Origin: Stutzerimonas stutzeri
Lineage (GTDB): Bacteria > Pseudomonadota > Gammaproteobacteria > Pseudomonadales > Pseudomonadaceae
Reading direction: 5' to 3'
NCBI RefSeq assembly: GCF_002909485.1
Contig: NZ_PPXG01000012.1
Location: 1-64,000, forward strand
Length of the DNA: 64,000 bases
Part shown: piece by piece, positions 18,352 to 26,358 of the stretch
Position numbering within the stretch: the stretch's first letter is position 1
Layout: each line of letters begins with the position of its first letter
Notes under the pieces: generated by a model
What the model was told of the DNA's origin: nothing
The model's database searches: none
The model's input: only the letters and a program-made list of their open reading frames with translations
Made by a program: the position numbers and the translations under genes

Positions 18352-18996
18352 ATGAGCGAGCTGGAACCGCTGTTCGAGAACAACGCCCGCTGGGCCGAGG
18401 CCATCAAGGAAGAAGACCCCACCTTCTTCGAGAAACTGTCCAAGCAGCAGGCGCCGGAATACCTGTGGATCGGCTGCTCCGACGCCCGCGTACCGGCCAA
18501 CGAGATCGTCGGCCTGCTGCCGGGTGATCTCTTTGTTCATCGCAACGTCGCCAATGTCGTGCTGCACACCGACCTCAACTGCCTGTCGGTCATCCAGTAC
18601 GCGGTCGACGTGCTCAAGGTCAAACACATCCTCGTCACCGGCCACTACGGCTGCGGTGGCGTGCGCGCCTCCATGCGCGACGACCAGCTTGGCCTGATCG
18701 ACGGCTGGCTGCGCAGCATCCGCGACCTCTACTACGAGCATCGCGTGCACCTCTCCAAGCTGGCCAGCGAAGACGAGCAGGTCGACCGACTCTGCGAGCT
18801 GAACGTCATCCAGCAGGTTGCCAACGTCAGCCACACCACCATCGTCCAGAACGCCTGGCACCGTGGGCAGCCTCTGGCCGTGCATGGCTGCATTTACGGC
18901 ATCAAGGACGGCATCTGGAAGAACCTCAACGTCACCGTCAGCGGGCTCGATCAGCTGCCGTCGCAGTACCGCCTGCGTCCGCCGCGTAACGCCTGA
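18352..18996 (+). CDS. can: beta-class carbonic anhydrase
   Basis: This 214-residue zinc enzyme interconverts CO2 and bicarbonate. The ligands and catalytic dyad are visible: WIGCSDARVPANEIVG (Cys and the Asp-Arg pair) and VTGHYGCGGVRAS (His and Cys). Length and motifs match E. coli Can. Its TGA overlaps the ATG of the next gene by one base, so a DMT transporter is coupled to it. Confidence 0.93.
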   Translation: MSELEPLFENNARWAEAIKEEDPTFFEKLSKQQAPEYLWIGCSDARVPANEIVGLLPGDLFVHRNVANVVLHTDLNCLSVIQYAVDVLKVKHILVTGHYGCGGVRASMRDDQLGLIDGWLRSIRDLYYEHRVHLSKLASEDEQVDRLCELNVIQQVANVSHTTIVQNAWHRGQPLAVHGCIYGIKDGIWKNLNVTVSGLDQLPSQYRLRPPRNA

Positions 18997-19895
18997 TGAA
19001 CAGCCGCCACGCCCCGGCGTTCGCCGGTCTGCTCATCGCTGTGCTCTGCTGGAGTGGCAACGCGCTGGTGGCACGTGCCTTTTACGATCAGATCCCGCCG
19101 CTGAGCCTGTCGTTCTGGCGCTGGGTGCTGGCCACCACGCTGCTGCTGCCCTTCGTCGCGCGCGGCATCTGGTTGCACCGCGCCACCTTGCGGGCTGCCG
19201 GCTGGCGCCTGCCGGTGATCGCCGCGCTCGGTATCGCCAGCTACAACTCGCTGCTCTACACCGCCGCGCAAAGCACCGAAGCGATCAACCTGACGCTGGT
19301 GAACACCTGCCTGCCACTGGCGACCTTTATCGGGGCGGGCTTCCTGCTCGGTGAATGGCCACTGCGCCGTGCCTGGTTCGGCATGGCGGTGGCGGCGGCG
19401 GGGCTGCTCTACCTGATCAGCCGTGGCAGCTGGCAGACCTTTGCCAGCCTGTCGTTCAAGGCCGGCGACCTCATCATGCTGCTGGCCGTGCTGGTCTGGG
19501 CGCTTTACACGCTGCTGCTGCGGCGCTGGTCCAGTTTCCTCACCGTGCCCCCGCTCGTGCTACTCGGCGTGCTGATGCTGCTTGGCGTGCCGCTGATCCT
19601 GCCGTTCTACCTGTACGAACTGAGCCGGGTAGGGGGCTTCGCCGCCACACCGGCCAACCTCGGCGCCATCGGCTACACCGCCGTATTCGCCTCGCTGATT
19701 GCCTACCTCGCCTGGAACCACGGCGTAAAAGTCGTCGGCGCCGCCAAGGCCGCCATGGCCAGCTACCTGATGCCCGTTTTCACCGCGCTGCTCGGCTGGC
19801 TGCTGCTCGGCGAAGCCCTGCAACCCTTCCACTGGATCGGCGGCGCCCTGATCTTCGCCGGCCTGCTGCTGGCTACGCGGCCGTCGTTCCGCTAA
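18996..19895 (+). CDS. EamA-type DMT transporter
   Basis: This 299-residue protein has about ten hydrophobic helices and two EamA repeats, the layout of drug/metabolite exporters. Conserved spots are LCWSGNALVARAFYDQIPPLSLSFWRW in the first repeat and FASLIAYLAWNHGVKVVGAAKAAMASYLMPVF in the second. Substrate cannot be read from the sequence. The ATG overlaps the carbonic anhydrase stop. Many such proteins export amino acids or other metabolites. Confidence 0.85.
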   Translation: MNSRHAPAFAGLLIAVLCWSGNALVARAFYDQIPPLSLSFWRWVLATTLLLPFVARGIWLHRATLRAAGWRLPVIAALGIASYNSLLYTAAQSTEAINLTLVNTCLPLATFIGAGFLLGEWPLRRAWFGMAVAAAGLLYLISRGSWQTFASLSFKAGDLIMLLAVLVWALYTLLLRRWSSFLTVPPLVLLGVLMLLGVPLILPFYLYELSRVGGFAATPANLGAIGYTAVFASLIAYLAWNHGVKVVGAAKAAMASYLMPVFTALLGWLLLGEALQPFHWIGGALIFAGLLLATRPSFR

Positions 19896-20069
19896 GCCCA
19901 CAGGGCTTTCCGTGGAGCGGCTGAGTACGCCCCCGCCTAGATCGCACGGGTCGAGGCAGTAGCGATCCGATGCGGCAGCCGACGAACGACGACCGACCCA
20001 CACCAAAGCTGGCCCTCGACCGTTCGTAACTAACCGTTTGAAAAGGATAAAAAATCTGCGAAGCCAGGG

Positions 20070-20098
20070 TTGACAGCCTAAACCGACCAGAGAATAAT
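20070..20098 (+). promoter_or_regulatory. tRNA-Met promoter
   Basis: TTGACA at 20070-20075 and AATAAT at 20093-20098 are separated by 17 bp, a near-consensus sigma-70 promoter, and the tRNA begins 12 bp downstream. Confidence 0.8.
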
Positions 20099-20109
20099 GC
20101 GCGCCACTT

Positions 20110-20186
20110 GGCTACATAGCTCAGTTGGTTAGAGCGCAGCATTCATAATGCTGATGTCCCAGGTTCAAGTCCCGGTGTAGCCACCA
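20110..20186 (+). tRNA. tRNA-Met (CAT)
   Basis: The 77-nt sequence folds into a complete cloverleaf with encoded CCA. The acceptor stem is GGCTACA/TGTAGCC, the D-stem GCTC/GAGC, and the anticodon loop TTCATAA. It lacks the unpaired first base of initiator tRNA, so it is the elongator type, though tRNA-Ile with modified CAT is not fully excluded. The T-stem CCAGG/CCCGG has one A-C mismatch. The last 46 nt form part of a 103-bp direct repeat, showing that this gene is the prophage attachment site. Confidence 0.92.
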
Positions 20187-20243
20187 GACAAAACAAGGGG
20201 TTAGCGAAAGCTAGCCCCTTTTTTGTTTGTGCCGGTGACTACG
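20141..20243. repeat. attL (103-bp direct repeat)
   Basis: This copy covers the anticodon loop through the 3' end of tRNA-Met plus 57 bp of downstream sequence, including the tRNA terminator. It is identical to 36180-36282. Because the whole tRNA lies on this side, integration left the gene functional. Confidence 0.92.
20195..20224 (+). terminator. tRNA-Met terminator inside attL
   Basis: AAGGGGTTAGC, a GAAA tetraloop and GCTAGCCCCTT are followed by TTTT. The hairpin is part of the att repeat, so a second copy lies in attR at 36234-36263. Confidence 0.88.
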
Positions 20244-20265
20244 GAGTGACTACGCCTTGTCTACG
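20236..20265. promoter_or_regulatory. three 8-bp iterons at 11-bp spacing next to attL
   Basis: TGACTACG occurs at 20236 and 20247 and TGTCTACG at 20258. The 11-bp period puts all three on one face of the helix. Two related copies lie at attR (36275 and 36286). They could be integrase arm-type sites; this is inference. Confidence 0.45.
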
Positions 20266-20429
20266 TCTTGCAATAGGCTCGTGTTTTGTCTAACGTTTCC
20301 TCTGCGCCGAGGAGCGCATGCAGATCCGTTTCAGCGAAGCCTTAGGCATCCTTCCTTCCTGTATTCCACGTAACCCACGCACAAAGCGTACGGATCCGCT
20401 TACTAGCTCAATGTGCATTGGAGTTACGT

Positions 20430-20732
20430 ATGTATTCTGACAACTTGCTCTCTGTTCGTGATCAGTATGCCGACGCCCTAAAGCGGCGCTTGAAGCAGAT
20501 AAATAAACGGTCGAACGACGATACCCCCCTTTCAGCGCTCTACGATGCTGCCGCGATGAAGGTGGGCTACAACAACTGGAGTCTGTTTATTAAAGACCTC
20601 CCGTCAATGTCTGACGCCCGTTTCAAATATGTTCAGGACGTATTTCATAACGCCGACGTTCTCGCGCACGCAGACTATGACCAGGATATCGATATTGATG
20701 AATTTTGGTTTGAGGGTGCAGGAGATTACTAA
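20430..20732 (+). CDS. small protein of unknown function in the att-int slot
   Basis: This protein of 100 residues is mostly alpha-helical in character with an acidic tail (DYDQDIDIDEFWFEGAGDY). I recognise no family. ATG 20430 is preferred because GGAG at 20419-20422 is spaced 7 nt from it. The gene points toward int and their stops overlap by 4 bp. It sits between attL and the integrase, where Pf phages commonly carry accessory genes such as toxin-antitoxin pairs. Codon use looks less GC-biased than the host genes. Confidence 0.6.
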   Translation: MYSDNLLSVRDQYADALKRRLKQINKRSNDDTPLSALYDAAAMKVGYNNWSLFIKDLPSMSDARFKYVQDVFHNADVLAHADYDQDIDIDEFWFEGAGDY

Positions 20733-21745
20733 CTAATCCCCGTAGCTACCGGATGTTCGCTTTGCGCTAGTGGAGAAAGGCGCAAGGCGGATTCCAAATG
20801 ATCCGGCGACAAGTGCGCGTAGCGCATGGTCATCGTGATCGACGAGTGCCCCAGGATCCGTTGCAGGCCAAGGATGTCACCACCGGCCATCATGTAGTGA
20901 CTGGCGAAAGTGTGCCGCAGGATGTGGGTCATCTGGCCCGGGGTGTCGAAGCCGCAACGCTTGTAGGCACACCGGAAAGCCGACCGGCAGGGCATGAATA
21001 GCCGACCGTTTCCAGGCATCCCCACCTTCAACGCCAGATCCTCAACATCCTTCGGAATCGGTACGGATCTCGACTGCCGATTCTTGGTGCGATGGAAGTG
21101 CGCCTTGCCACCGTAGATCGCGGCACGGGTCAGCGATTCGGCTTCATCCCACCGGGCTCCCGTGGCCAAACAGAGTAGAGCGACGGGGTAGGTGTGATTG
21201 TTGGTGGAGCGCTTGCACTCTTCGAGCAACTGGCGGATCTGCGGCAGGGTGAGAAAGGTCAGCTCTACCTGATCTGTCTTGATCTGACGGACATTGGCGA
21301 GCGGGTTCTTGCCTACCCAAGCACCGAGCCGGATCAGTTCCGAGAACACGGCGGACAGGTAGCGTTGCTCATGGTTGACGGTATTCGGAGACGCCACTTT
21401 CAACCGCTGTTGCCGATACCGCGCCCACGCCAGTGCGTCAAAGGACGAGACGAGTGGATCGCCAAGCCGTTTCGCGATCGCCAGCGTTCTCGACAAGCGT
21501 GTCTTTTCGTCCTTGAGCGTGCAGCCGTGCAGCTGATGCCAGAGATTAACCAGATCCGATAGCTGATCATCCATCGGTCGCCCGGTTTGCGTCAGGCTTT
21601 TGAAGAAATCCGTTTCGTAGCGCAGGGCAGCGGCTTTGGTTAGAAAGCCTTTCTTGCGGATACGGCGTCCGCTTCTCCCGTTATCGTAGAAGTCAGCCGT
21701 CCAGGTCTTACCGTCCTTGCGTGCCGTCATATAGCGCGGCCCCAC
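20729..21745 (-). CDS. int: prophage tyrosine integrase
   Basis: This 338-residue tyrosine recombinase catalyses integration at the tRNA-Met site. The catalytic domain shows the first Arg in CLATGARWDEAESLTRA, the HxxR box as THILRHTFASHYM, the LGHSSITMTMRYAHLSPDH segment with the second His and the nucleophile Tyr. The N-terminal part is a typical DNA-binding domain. Its start overlaps the replication gene stop by 19 bp, as in Pf phages where int closes the structural operon. A partial second copy of this gene lies at 37026-37412. Confidence 0.93.
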   Translation of the reverse strand: MGPRYMTARKDGKTWTADFYDNGRSGRRIRKKGFLTKAAALRYETDFFKSLTQTGRPMDDQLSDLVNLWHQLHGCTLKDEKTRLSRTLAIAKRLGDPLVSSFDALAWARYRQQRLKVASPNTVNHEQRYLSAVFSELIRLGAWVGKNPLANVRQIKTDQVELTFLTLPQIRQLLEECKRSTNNHTYPVALLCLATGARWDEAESLTRAAIYGGKAHFHRTKNRQSRSVPIPKDVEDLALKVGMPGNGRLFMPCRSAFRCAYKRCGFDTPGQMTHILRHTFASHYMMAGGDILGLQRILGHSSITMTMRYAHLSPDHLESALRLSPLAQSEHPVATGIS

Positions 21746-23007
21746 CGCACATGCCGTTCCTGGAGCAGGTTCTTGATGTGCTTGTACAGATCCCGCTCCG
21801 TCATATCCTTCGATGCGTAGTGATCACGAATCACCGGCCAGCATTCCCATTCCTTCAGTCGATCAAATGCGGTCTTAGCGCCCACTCGCTCCCGTGCCAG
21901 CAGGCTTACGAAGTTTCCCAGGAACAGTTCCACGTTCTTGCCCGAGAAGCCCCGTGAGGTCTTGTAGTAGCGCTTGTATTCCGTTTCATCGACCAGCGAA
22001 TCGACCGGCACATCGACACGAATGTCGTCGCGGATCAGCGTCCATATCGGCTCGAAATAGCCGGGGCGGGCAAGCAGCTTGAACTGTCCCAAACCGTAGC
22101 GCCACAGGCCGTCCAGATGGGCTGAGAATGCAGCATAGGAGTCCGTTTCGAGGGCTTTGCCGGTCTTCGCGTCAATTGAGCCGCTGGCGAATTGTTGGAT
22201 CACCGAATGGTGATAGCGAAGCTCGACGCGCCATACGTCTTGGGTCGGGTCGTAGTTGTCGGGATCGGTCGAATCGAACGAATCCCGGCGACGCCAGACG
22301 CTTTCCCAGTAGTCGAGTTTGTCTTGGGAGCGAGCCTGGATTGTCTTGTTGTAGATCCCGAGCTGTACTCCACCAGCGGAACCAAACAGGAAGGATTGCC
22401 CACGGCCATAGGTGGCAGCTTCCATGGTCCATTGGATCTCCTTGATGCCCGAAATATCGCGGTTTGCGCGAGCGCGGCAATGCATGCGGGCGGTCAGATC
22501 AGCCGGGGGCTCCCAACCTTGCAGATCCAAGGCGAGGTGGACGGCGCATTGGTTCCGCTCGCGGTGGGTCATCACGGCTGCAGCGTAGTAGTCCATCCGC
22601 TCTTGCAGACGCTCAGGCGACAGGGCGTCGATGGCGTGCGGTGAAACTTCGATTTTCAGGTGCGGGCCGATCTGGTCCAGCTTGGCGTTGAAGTTTTTGA
22701 TGAGCAGGATGAATCCGAGGTCAGCATTCTGGAGCTTGTACTGGTAACCAGAGTCCCGGCCAACGCGGCCGGCATGCCAGAACTGCCCGGCAAACTCGAC
22801 CATGACGCCCGGTTTCTCGAACAGCGCCATGATCTCGGGACGGATCAGTCCGCGATACAGCTGGCGTACCGTGTCGACGCCACACCGCAGCAAACGAACC
22901 TTGGATAGATCGACTATCCGAGCCGTGCCCGGGTCGACAAATAACCGGCTTTGACTGTCTTCCGATCCGGTCAGGAGGTCGATTCGTTTGAAGTCTTTAT
23001 TGGCCAT
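21727..23007 (-). CDS. filamentous phage replication initiation protein
   Basis: This 426-residue protein corresponds in place and size to PA0727 of Pf4, the rolling-circle initiator (pII-like). Features of a Rep_trans-type initiator can be seen: CAVHLALDLQGW, the LGIYNKTIQARSQDKLDYWESVW segment, and DVWRVELRYH with a likely catalytic acidic residue. It should nick the double-stranded replicative form to begin plus-strand synthesis. It lies directly upstream of int and downstream of a strong hairpin (23073-23134). Confidence 0.87.
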   Translation of the reverse strand: MANKDFKRIDLLTGSEDSQSRLFVDPGTARIVDLSKVRLLRCGVDTVRQLYRGLIRPEIMALFEKPGVMVEFAGQFWHAGRVGRDSGYQYKLQNADLGFILLIKNFNAKLDQIGPHLKIEVSPHAIDALSPERLQERMDYYAAAVMTHRERNQCAVHLALDLQGWEPPADLTARMHCRARANRDISGIKEIQWTMEAATYGRGQSFLFGSAGGVQLGIYNKTIQARSQDKLDYWESVWRRRDSFDSTDPDNYDPTQDVWRVELRYHHSVIQQFASGSIDAKTGKALETDSYAAFSAHLDGLWRYGLGQFKLLARPGYFEPIWTLIRDDIRVDVPVDSLVDETEYKRYYKTSRGFSGKNVELFLGNFVSLLARERVGAKTAFDRLKEWECWPVIRDHYASKDMTERDLYKHIKNLLQERHVRWGRAI

Positions 23008-23072
23008 TCTGTTTCCCCTTCACTATGGGTTACTAAGGTTGTTCGGTTGGATTTATCTGACGTGCTACAGGG

Positions 23073-23134
23073 ACGTCAGCGCGCCGCCGGCCTAACGCTC
23101 GTGCCTTGCGCTCCCGGCCGGCGGCGCGGCGACG
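23073..23134. other. strong GC hairpin, candidate phage origin or packaging signal
   Basis: GCGCCGCCGGCC (23081-23092) pairs perfectly with GGCCGGCGGCGC (23116-23127). The stem can be extended outward with CGTCAGC/GGCGACG after one mismatch. It sits alone in the gap between the zot-side genes and the replication gene, where no T tract follows, so it is not a plain terminator. Filamentous phages keep origin and packaging hairpins in an intergenic region. Confidence 0.5.
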
Positions 23135-23148
23135 CCCCTCAAAGCGCT

Positions 23149-23259
23149 TCAAAACGGCACCGTCGCAGCGGGTGCCACCTGGGATAAGGCGGAAGCTGCC
23201 CCCAGCAGGTACGCCAGCAGCAGCAAGCCCAGGGCTTCTATCAATCCGTGGTTGTTCAC
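23149..23259 (-). CDS. 36-residue membrane peptide coupled to zot
   Basis: A GTG start overlaps the zot stop (GTGA), and the frame encodes 36 residues with one hydrophobic helix, LIEALGLLLLAYLLGAASAL. The 4-bp overlap and the helix suggest a real small phage protein rather than chance. Small single-helix proteins are common in filamentous phages as minor coat or assembly factors. No homologue is known to me. The peptide would be made from the same mRNA as zot and rep. Confidence 0.5.
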   Translation of the reverse strand: MNNHGLIEALGLLLLAYLLGAASALSQVAPAATVPF

Positions 23260-24536
23260 AGCGTCGGCCTCGGCGGGGGTACGTATTCGGCTCTGGTATC
23301 CGTAGGCGCGGGGTGGTTCTCACGCGGCAAGATGCTTCCCAGCAGCGAAGGCGGACTACTGCCAGTGCCGGACGCTCCGGGCACGCTTCCAACACAGGTG
23401 ATTGCCCGGCTCCACTGCTCATAGCGGGCCTCGACCAAGCATTCCCCTTTGCCTTTGAAGTGGTAGCCAGAGACAGCCAGCTGGCGGGAGTTCAGTTCGA
23501 TTCGCCGGCCTTGCGGATCTGTCAGGGAGAACAGGTAGAACGGACCGCGATTGCGGTCGTAGAGGTAGCCGATGACTGCGATTTCGCGATCGGCAAAGGG
23601 ATGGCCGCTCAGAGCAGCAGGCTGAGCACTCGGTTGACCAGAAATACCAGTAATAGGAAAAGTGCTATGCGCATTAGTACGCGCAGCAGCAGCCACCGGA
23701 GCAGCTGCGCCAGCGGACGCAGCAGGTGCCATAGCTGGCGAATCAGTAGGCCCGTCGCTTCGGGAATGGCCTTCACTGCCGATGACACGCAAAGGCCCCA
23801 TAGAGACGACAAAGCCAATAAGGCTGGCCAGCAGTACCAGTAGAAAAACCAGCTTAGGCGACCGGAAGAGACTCTTGCCGGCCTTGGTGTCCTGATGGGT
23901 GCCGGTGGCGGTGGATTGGTACAGGGCGAAGGTTTGTTTGCGGATTCGCTTGTATTCAATGACGGTGCCTTCGGCGGGTGGACGGTTGAGCTGGGCATCG
24001 TGTTGGGCCTCCTTGTAGCGGCCAGGAATTCCAATGACCGCGAGGTTGGAATGCTTGTAGGCCATCTCGCAGGTCATGCGGATGTCGTCGCGGATGTAGG
24101 AAACGTTGGGCGTGGTCAGAACGATGTCCCAGCCGAAGTGCCGGTGGCGGGTCCAGGCGTCCAGCCAGCCCATGGGGCGGTCGGCGGCATGGGCGGCTTC
24201 GGGGCCACCGGGGAAGTCGAAGCGCTTGAGATCCGATTCGCGCCAGGACTTAGGGAACACCAGCTGGGTTTCATCAAAGATGATGAATGCACCCTTGGGC
24301 ACCCACATAAACCAAGAGCGCATCTTTTCCAGGTCTTCGAGCGATTCCAGCGACAGGTTGACGATGTCGGCGGTGTCCGGCAGGTCCGGGAACACCTGAT
24401 AAGCGCGCTCCAGGGTAAAGCCCCGAATGTTGGTGATGATCACGCGGCCTTCCTTCAGGGCGCGGATGGCATCGTCCTGTATCGCCCCCGAGGTTTTGTA
24501 AGAACCATTCGGGCCATGGTGGATTTTGATCGACAT
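23256..24536 (-). CDS. Zot/pI-like phage assembly ATPase
   Basis: This 426-residue protein is the inner-membrane ATPase that drives virion extrusion, equivalent to PA0726 of Pf4 and pI of Ff phages. The Walker A motif is GPNGSYKTSG near residue 8, followed by FIIFDETQLVFP as Walker B near residue 105. A single transmembrane helix (KLVFLLVLLASLIGFVVSM) lies around residue 230-250. The C-terminal third is periplasmic, with Ala/Pro-rich spacers. The 'zonula occludens toxin' label is historical; nothing here shows toxin activity. The start is 2 bp from the next upstream gene. Confidence 0.9.
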   Translation of the reverse strand: MSIKIHHGPNGSYKTSGAIQDDAIRALKEGRVIITNIRGFTLERAYQVFPDLPDTADIVNLSLESLEDLEKMRSWFMWVPKGAFIIFDETQLVFPKSWRESDLKRFDFPGGPEAAHAADRPMGWLDAWTRHRHFGWDIVLTTPNVSYIRDDIRMTCEMAYKHSNLAVIGIPGRYKEAQHDAQLNRPPAEGTVIEYKRIRKQTFALYQSTATGTHQDTKAGKSLFRSPKLVFLLVLLASLIGFVVSMGPLRVIGSEGHSRSDGPTDSPAMAPAASAGAAAPVAAAARTNAHSTFPITGISGQPSAQPAALSGHPFADREIAVIGYLYDRNRGPFYLFSLTDPQGRRIELNSRQLAVSGYHFKGKGECLVEARYEQWSRAITCVGSVPGASGTGSSPPSLLGSILPRENHPAPTDTRAEYVPPPRPTL

Positions 24537-24538
24537 GG

Positions 24539-24895
24539 TTAGCGTCCGATGAAGGGCACGAAGCGCATGCAGAAGCGCGTGGCCAGGGCCAAGAAGATGA
24601 TGTTCAGGGCTTGAGGGACGCCGAAGAAGGCAAAACCCGCCGCGATTGGGCCCGGCAACGCGTCGTACATCGAGCGCACCATTGCCGATATACCCAAGCT
24701 GTCGATCAGTTCGCGGGCGACCGTATAGCTGACGTCGAGCAGGAAGATCAGCCCCTTGAGCGAGGCGTAGATAGCGGCCTTGGTGGCCACGACCATGCCG
24801 TCTTTAACGAGGTCGTAGATGCCCTGGGCAATGAAGTCCCAAACGTATTGAAAGAACGCGATGATCTGGTCGAGAAAGCCGGAGAGCCATTCCAT
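24539..24895 (-). CDS. pVI-like minor coat protein (DUF2523 type)
   Basis: This 118-residue hydrophobic protein corresponds to PA0725 of Pf4. It has three likely membrane segments: around residues 8-25, 40-60 and 85-110 (GPIAAGFAFFGVPQALNIIFLALATRF). pVI-type proteins sit at the end of the virion with pIII. Its ends lie within 4 bp of both neighbours, consistent with one structural operon. Confidence 0.8.
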   Translation of the reverse strand: MEWLSGFLDQIIAFFQYVWDFIAQGIYDLVKDGMVVATKAAIYASLKGLIFLLDVSYTVARELIDSLGISAMVRSMYDALPGPIAAGFAFFGVPQALNIIFLALATRFCMRFVPFIGR

Positions 24896-24898
24896 GAT

Positions 24899-26143
24899 TC
24901 AGTCCTTCAGAATGACGAACGCCGCGACGACCGCTGCGATCAGCAGCAGGACGTAACGCAGGCTGGAAAGGGTGTCGGAGTAGGTGGAAACGCAGAGCGA
25001 CATGCTCTGGCCAAATACGGTGAAGGTCTCGCAGGGCAATTGGCCGCTGCCGCCGCCCAGGTTGAGGTCAAAGGCGGCCTTCATGCCGTTGACGTTCTCA
25101 CGCACTTTCGCCTTGAGCTCGGCCTTTACTTCATCAAGGCGCTGATCCCACTCAGCGTTCGCTTGATCCCAGCTGCCAGACTCCGGCTCGCCGAGTTGGC
25201 CACCTGGCCCAGGAACGGTGCCCTGGCATTTGTTGGGATCGGTAGCTGGGTTGCACTGGCCTTCGCCGTTACCTTCGCCCGATCCGCCGCCGGAGCCGTC
25301 ACCATCACCGGAGCCGCCGTCATTACCACCGCCGTCGCCGGAGCCACCATCAGAGCCGCCGCCGTTATTGCCACCGCCCGATCCGCCATCACCTGATCCA
25401 TCGTCGGAGCCTCCGTCCTCACCGCCGTCATCGCCATCATCGCCGGGAGCCTTGACGCAGGTAGTCCCCGACCAGACGTAGCCAGGAATGGCCGAGCAGC
25501 CAGGATCATCAGGATCGGAATCGGGGACATCTTCAGCATCGGGGGCATTGAGCGGGTCACCCGTCGCCCCTAGTGGTGCATCGGGGGCCGAGCAGTTATC
25601 ACCTGAAGGCGTGCCGATGTAATTACAGAAGCCTGACGTGGTGGACCCCACGTCGAAGTAACAACTACTGGCGCGATCAGCCAACGTATAGGAGCAACTG
25701 TCGTAACAAACAGATCCACCACCGCTGGTGACAACGTAGTTATTACCGTTGGAATTAATGATTGATCCGGTGTTCTTGAAGATGCCGGGACTGATGTTGG
25801 CATCGCATTGGCTGGCTTCGGGGATCACGCAGGTGGTAACAGACCCGGAAGTTACCTCGGGATTGGAAAAAGCGTAATCAAGCGGCTTCTCTTTCCATTT
25901 GCAGAATCCGGTATTGCCGCCGGACCAGTAGGTGTAGGTTTTTCCACCGGAAACCACCGGCGGGTTTGCATAGGCATTACAGGCCAGCTCCCGAGTGGCG
26001 TAGCAGGCCGATCCTTCGGCGGTGTTTGAATGCCGAAAGCCGGTTGTTTGAGCGACAGACCGATCAGAATAGAAACCGGCCGAAACCACCAGCAGGAACA
26101 GCGCGAGAAGATGCCCATACGTGCGCCCTTGGATATCGTCCAT
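24899..26143 (-). CDS. coaA: pIII-like adsorption protein (CoaA)
   Basis: This 414-residue protein is the receptor-binding tip protein equivalent to PA0724. It starts with a hydrophobic export segment (LLALFLLVVSAGFYSDRSVAQ). A Cys-rich region (about 50-200) has roughly a dozen cysteines. A Gly/Asp/Ser/Asn-rich linker of about 60 residues follows (about 225-290), much like the glycine linkers of Ff pIII. The C-terminus has a membrane anchor (YVLLLIAAVVAAFVIL). The variable N-terminal half probably sets the host pilus specificity. Confidence 0.85.
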   Translation of the reverse strand: MDDIQGRTYGHLLALFLLVVSAGFYSDRSVAQTTGFRHSNTAEGSACYATRELACNAYANPPVVSGGKTYTYWSGGNTGFCKWKEKPLDYAFSNPEVTSGSVTTCVIPEASQCDANISPGIFKNTGSIINSNGNNYVVTSGGGSVCYDSCSYTLADRASSCYFDVGSTTSGFCNYIGTPSGDNCSAPDAPLGATGDPLNAPDAEDVPDSDPDDPGCSAIPGYVWSGTTCVKAPGDDGDDGGEDGGSDDGSGDGGSGGGNNGGGSDGGSGDGGGNDGGSGDGDGSGGGSGEGNGEGQCNPATDPNKCQGTVPGPGGQLGEPESGSWDQANAEWDQRLDEVKAELKAKVRENVNGMKAAFDLNLGGGSGQLPCETFTVFGQSMSLCVSTYSDTLSSLRYVLLLIAAVVAAFVILKD

Positions 26144-26145
26144 CG

Positions 26146-26217
26146 TTACACCCGCCCAAAAAACACGAGATAGAACGCCAGGGTGGTGCGGATCGAGACG
26201 TACAGTTCATTGCTCAT
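26146..26217 (-). CDS. possible 23-residue coat peptide
   Basis: An ATG frame of 23 codons (MSNELYVSIRTTLAFYLVFFGRV) lies between the coaB terminator and coaA, ending 2 bp before the coaA start. It has a short hydrophobic stretch, and GGGGGATGCC precedes its ATG. It may be a minor coat peptide or a leader that couples coaA translation. The evidence is position and ribosome-binding site only. Confidence 0.35.
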   Translation of the reverse strand: MSNELYVSIRTTLAFYLVFFGRV

Positions 26218-26231
26218 GGCATCCCCCTGAA

Positions 26232-26257
26232 AAGAAAACCCCGCCGGAGCGGGGTTT
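26232..26257 (-). terminator. terminator after the major coat gene
   Basis: AAACCCCGC, a CGGA loop and GCGGGGTTT form a 9-bp stem; on the minus strand it is followed by TTTTCTTTT. It separates the highly expressed coaB side from coaA, as the terminator between genes VIII and III does in Ff phages. Confidence 0.85.
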
Positions 26258-26278
26258 GTGCTCGGCTGTCGTGAGCGG

Positions 26279-26356
26279 CTAGAAGAATTCGCCGGTCCGA
26301 TATCCCGTGATGAAGGCGCCGGCGACGAACGCCCCCAACCACAACGACCAGATCAC
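26279..26356 (-). CDS. possible 25-residue minor coat peptide
   Basis: A GTG frame beginning 2 bp after the coaB stop encodes 25 residues, almost all hydrophobic with aromatic residues (IWSLWLGAFVAGAFITGYRTGEFF). The size and character match pVII/pIX-like minor coat peptides of filamentous phages. It lies between coaB and the terminator, so it would be on the abundant coat mRNA. There is no strong ribosome-binding site, so translation would depend on coupling to coaB. Confidence 0.45.
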   Translation of the reverse strand: MIWSLWLGAFVAGAFITGYRTGEFF

Positions 26357-26358
26357 GC

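Noticed and set aside
23256..24536. Zonula occludens toxin as a virulence factor
   Set aside because: The protein has the ATPase and membrane features of the phage assembly protein pI; toxin activity is not shown by sequence.
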